A stretch of 52,619 bases of DNA from positions 1-52,619 of the forward strand of contig JANLZB010000084.1 in NCBI GenBank assembly GCA_031366005.1, written 5' to 3'. A program made the position numbers and the translations under genes. A model generated the notes under the pieces. That model saw only the letters and a program-made list of their open reading frames with translations. It was not told the origin of the DNA and did no database searches. Source of the DNA: JANLUX01 sp031366005 (GTDB lineage Bacteria; Bacteroidota; Bacteroidia; AKYH767-A; OLB10). Positions 49,817-52,619 of this stretch are shown one piece after another (positions within the stretch are counted from its first letter, which is position 1; every line of letters starts with the position of its first letter).

Positions 49817-52619
49817 TTATTTCAAAAGCGTTACACGTCCGTTCTTTTCTAAAATCTGCCCGTTACTACCCACCATTCGTATCAAATACATATAGGTTGC
49901 CTGTTCAGCAATGGTACCACTGATACTTCCATCCCAACCAACAGTAGGATCGTTGGTTTCAAAAATCTTTTCGCCCCAGCGAGTGAATATCAGGAACTGA
50001 TAATTTTTAGGATCAACATAAATAAACGAAGGCATAAATACCGGATTCTTTCCACCGGGAGTAAAGGCACTCGGCACAAATAAATGTGGTTCCTGAATTA
50101 AACAAAACTCGTTTGACATACTGGAATCAGCAAAGCCATAAGTATTTCCTGGTCCTTCATAACCTTGTATTTTATAACAGAATTTTCCTGATGTCTGATA
50201 AATTTCACCAACATTATCAGCATACTCATTAATACCAAAAGTAATTCGGTTGATAGGAGATGGATCCCAAACACCATCAATTGAACGATAGAGTGAGTAA
50301 TCTTTAACATCACCGAGCCATCCATCATAATCATTCCATCTCAGTTTGTTTACAAGATTAAAGTCAGCATGTCCGTTAATAAATATTGTGCGACCGAGAT
50401 TACTGATGAGAACATTGTTGCCACATGAGTCAACTGTAACAATACGATATAAATAACTGCCTTCATCTGTTCGCGCTGTGTAATCAATAAATGAAATGAC
50501 CGGAAGATTCTGGAAGTTAACTACGCCCACTGTATTAAACGGACCACCTATTGTTTGAGAACGCTGCAACTTATATTTTGAGACATCAACTCCTGCAAGT
50601 GTATCCACCAAACCTTCAACATAAACTTTGCGTTGATCTTTTACAGTTGCAGTTTTTAAATAACTGAATCTGGGTAGTGTGAGTAAATCTGCATAAATGC
50701 TATCACTGTTTGAAGTAGCAGACTCTGGCATTGTAGCAGGAACAGCTTCCACATAATAATGATATGTGGAGTGCATTGTGAGTGTGGTGTGACTGTAAGA
50801 AACACCAGTGCCTGGAACCGTTGCAATCAAAGAATAAGCTCCTGCATTTTCTTTTGCATAAACTTTATAAGAGCTCACTCCACCGTTAACCAGATATGGA
50901 TTCCATTTCAAATCAACAGCCGAACGGCAGATATCAAGTTTAGCTTTCAGATTAATAGTGTTGAGATCAACACTGTAAACACTTTCATTGTTACAACTAT
51001 CATAAGCCGTTACTGAATAATAGTTGATTGAAGTGGTAACATTTGATTGATTTGTCTGGATTGTAAGACCTGTAGGAGTATTAGGAAGCGCATTATAATT
51101 TCCATTGTGCAGATAAACATTATAACCAATTGCATCAGATGAAATACTTGGGAGCCAGGTAATAGTAATATCACCACTGTTATCAGGATTAACACTCACT
51201 GATGCCATTACCGGAACAACGGGTTTTGTAACATCGGCAAAATGTTTTCCATCTCTTGATGATTGTGACGTACATCCACTCGCATCGGAAGTAACCACTT
51301 TGTAATTGATATCAGCACTGCAAATGGTAATAGTTTCCTGATAGTTTAAATTAGTGGTTGTACCTAATGATGTCCATGAACCCGAGCCGGCAGGATATTC
51401 TTTAAACACCTCATAACTTCCGCTTGCTGTTATCAAATCAGGATTGTGCAGTTTATTCCAGCTTATGTCAGCTACACCATTGTTATTTACTACATCAACA
51501 TTAATTGTATTGAGTGTATTATTAGGTGAAGTACTGTACACCTGACCTGTACAACCTGATTTGGTAGCAACGTAATATGCGTATGAGGTTGCACCCGCAG
51601 CATTTGCATTAATCGGATCGTTATAAGTAGTTGCATTGAAAGAATTCAGTGAATCAATCAAAACACCATCTCTCCAGATTTCAAATACATTAAACTCACC
51701 ACTTGGTGATGATGGTGTTAACCATGTTAATTGAACACTGCCATTATCAAGAACTGAAGCACAGCGAAGATCAGGATTGTCAACTACGTTACCTAAATAA
51801 GTAAACAGGTTTGTATCAATATTGGATTGAGAAATACAACCGCTGTTGTCAGGCACTGTAATCTGATGTTGAAGAGTAATGTTGCAATCTGTTATATTCT
51901 GATTGGCAGTAAGCGCTGAGGTAGAACCAAACGACATCAATGAAGCAGAATTATAATTTGAAAGCGTATTATAATTACCTGATGAAAGTAACAGTGGCAA
52001 AGCATTCCAGTTTAACTGGGAAATACCAATAGCAGATGTTGGACTTGCATCTATAGTAGTAAGATGAATGGTACTAAGTGTTACAGGAGCAGCAGGACTA
52101 TTTATCTGTCCTGAACAACCTGATTGAGAAATGACATAATAAGAATGAGATGCACTGTTTGCATTCACACTTACATCTGTGTAAACAGTATCGGCAAATA
52201 CAGAAACTGAATCAAGCAATGAACCATCTCTCCAGATTTCGTATTCATTAAAATTGGCATTTCCATTAGTTGGAGCCAGCCATATGAGTTGTACATTTCC
52301 ATTCGGAAGCACGCTCACACAACGCAGATCAGGATTATCAACTACGTGACCTAAATAGGTAAACACGTTTGTATCAATATTTGATTGAGAAATACAACCG
52401 CTGTTATCAGGCACTGTAATCTGATGTTGAAGAGTAATGTTGCAATCTGTTATATTCTGATTGGCAGTAAGCGCTGAGGTAGATCCAAATGACACCAATG
52501 AAGCAGAATTATAATTTGAAAGCGTGTTATAATTACCTGATGAAAGTAACAGTGGCAAAGCATTCCAGTTTAACTGGGCAATACCGATAGCAGATGTTGG
52601 ACTTGCATCTATAGTAGTA
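49817..52619 (-). CDS. Giant surface protein with gliding-motility-type C-terminal domain (5' end outside window)
   Basis: The reading frame is open to the right edge, so only the last 934 or so residues are seen. It consists of fibronectin type III-like units (EIWRDGSLLDSV, YYVISQSGCSGQ, YKVYAKENAGAYSLIATVPG). The last 90 residues match the CHU_C or gliding-motility-associated C-terminal domain (HLFVPSAFTPGGKNPVF, FLIFTRWGEKIFETNDPTVGWDG, YMYLIRMVGSNGQ, GRVTLLK), a type B T9SS export signal. The two units nearest the right edge are nearly identical with a 558-nt period. It is likely a surface adhesin or motility protein. Confidence 0.9.
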   Translation of the reverse strand, partial: TTIDASPTSAIGIAQLNWNALPLLLSSGNYNTLSNYNSASLVSFGSTSALTANQNITDCNITLQHQITVPDNSGCISQSNIDTNVFTYLGHVVDNPDLRCVSVLPNGNVQLIWLAPTNGNANFNEYEIWRDGSLLDSVSVFADTVYTDVSVNANSASHSYYVISQSGCSGQINSPAAPVTLSTIHLTTIDASPTSAIGISQLNWNALPLLLSSGNYNTLSNYNSASLMSFGSTSALTANQNITDCNITLQHQITVPDNSGCISQSNIDTNLFTYLGNVVDNPDLRCASVLDNGSVQLTWLTPSSPSGEFNVFEIWRDGVLIDSLNSFNATTYNDPINANAAGATSYAYYVATKSGCTGQVYSTSPNNTLNTINVDVVNNNGVADISWNKLHNPDLITASGSYEVFKEYPAGSGSWTSLGTTTNLNYQETITICSADINYKVVTSDASGCTSQSSRDGKHFADVTKPVVPVMASVSVNPDNSGDITITWLPSISSDAIGYNVYLHNGNYNALPNTPTGLTIQTNQSNVTTSINYYSVTAYDSCNNESVYSVDLNTINLKAKLDICRSAVDLKWNPYLVNGGVSSYKVYAKENAGAYSLIATVPGTGVSYSHTTLTMHSTYHYYVEAVPATMPESATSNSDSIYADLLTLPRFSYLKTATVKDQRKVYVEGLVDTLAGVDVSKYKLQRSQTIGGPFNTVGVVNFQNLPVISFIDYTARTDEGSYLYRIVTVDSCGNNVLISNLGRTIFINGHADFNLVNKLRWNDYDGWLGDVKDYSLYRSIDGVWDPSPINRITFGINEYADNVGEIYQTSGKFCYKIQGYEGPGNTYGFADSSMSNEFCLIQEPHLFVPSAFTPGGKNPVFMPSFIYVDPKNYQFLIFTRWGEKIFETNDPTVGWDGSISGTIAEQATYMYLIRMVGSNGQILEKNGRVTLLK
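51763..52619 (-). repeat. 558-nt tandem repeat within the giant adhesin gene
   Basis: Sequence 51763-52061 is nearly identical to 52321-52619; for example CTATAGTAGTA occurs at 52051 and 52609. The period of 558 nt is 186 codons and keeps the frame. The second copy runs into the window edge, so the total number of copies is unknown. Confidence 0.9.

Overview
The window looks like chromosome from a member of the Bacteroidota, probably an environmental Chitinophagales-like or Sphingobacteria-like lineage. The evidence is Por/type IX secretion (T9SS) C-terminal sorting domains on three secreted proteins, a gliding-motility-type C-terminal domain on a fourth, many lipoproteins with a Cys lipobox followed by Lys or Ser, a TTG-N19-TATATTTG promoter of the Bacteroidetes type in front of rpmE2, AT-rich spacers and short intergenic heptamer repeats. 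No transposase, integrase, CRISPR array or rRNA gene was seen.

Layout, left to right. (1) 0-2.6 kb: the start of a kaiB-like gene cut by the left edge, a two-domain kaiC-like ATPase, msrB, two tiny plus-strand ORFs and a tRNA-Met(CAT). (2) 2.7-12 kb: a secreted TPR protein, a GNAT acetyltransferase, an Ig-like (DUF5011-type) lipoprotein, a secreted prolyl oligopeptidase, a DUF885 metallopeptidase lipoprotein and chorismate synthase (aroC). (3) 12-20 kb: an RluF-type pseudouridine synthase, serC, a papain-family lipoprotein, a pentapeptide-like lipoprotein, serA, recA and rpmE2 (L31 type B). (4) 20-30.4 kb: a beta-helix-like lipoprotein, a methyltransferase-ZIP transporter pair, a 1792-residue T9SS protein and an all-helical conserved hypothetical. 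(5) 30.4-43.3 kb: a recombined zone with a secreted repeat protein, a TPR-adenylate cyclase with an early stop, decayed TPR-cyclase pieces, a PIN-toxin/HNH-nuclease chimera, a sodium:solute symporter, corA, priA, an S74/T9SS surface protein and a second, diverged copy of the priA 3' end. (6) 43.3-52.6 kb: a three-gene CsgG/TolB-like envelope cluster, a small lipoprotein, a CNNM/HlyC-CorC protein, a housekeeping run rsgA-dtd-mazG-like, and a very large adhesin cut by the right edge.

The most striking signals lie outside the ordinary genes. The 3' ends of two unrelated genes occur as orphan extra copies: the class III cyclase tail at 23.2 kb and 35.1 kb, with the resident gene at 32.3 kb, and the priA tail at 43.0 kb. 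The priA copy differs from the resident end mostly at synonymous positions, so it was once part of a working gene. A decayed TPR array at 30.4-30.6 kb matches the cyclase sensor region and lies behind a copy of the leader of the neighbouring secreted-protein gene. Tandem heptamer arrays of GAGTTNN or CAGTTTN type (minus-strand reading) lie in the 5' leaders of prolyl oligopeptidase, aroC and, more loosely, rsgA; a related inverted pair separates rpmE2 from a lipoprotein gene. The kaiC-kaiB pair keeps a Thr-x4-Ser-Ser that aligns with the cyanobacterial KaiC phosphorylation segment.

All calls come from reading the sequence by eye. Family names rest on recognised motifs, not on database searches.
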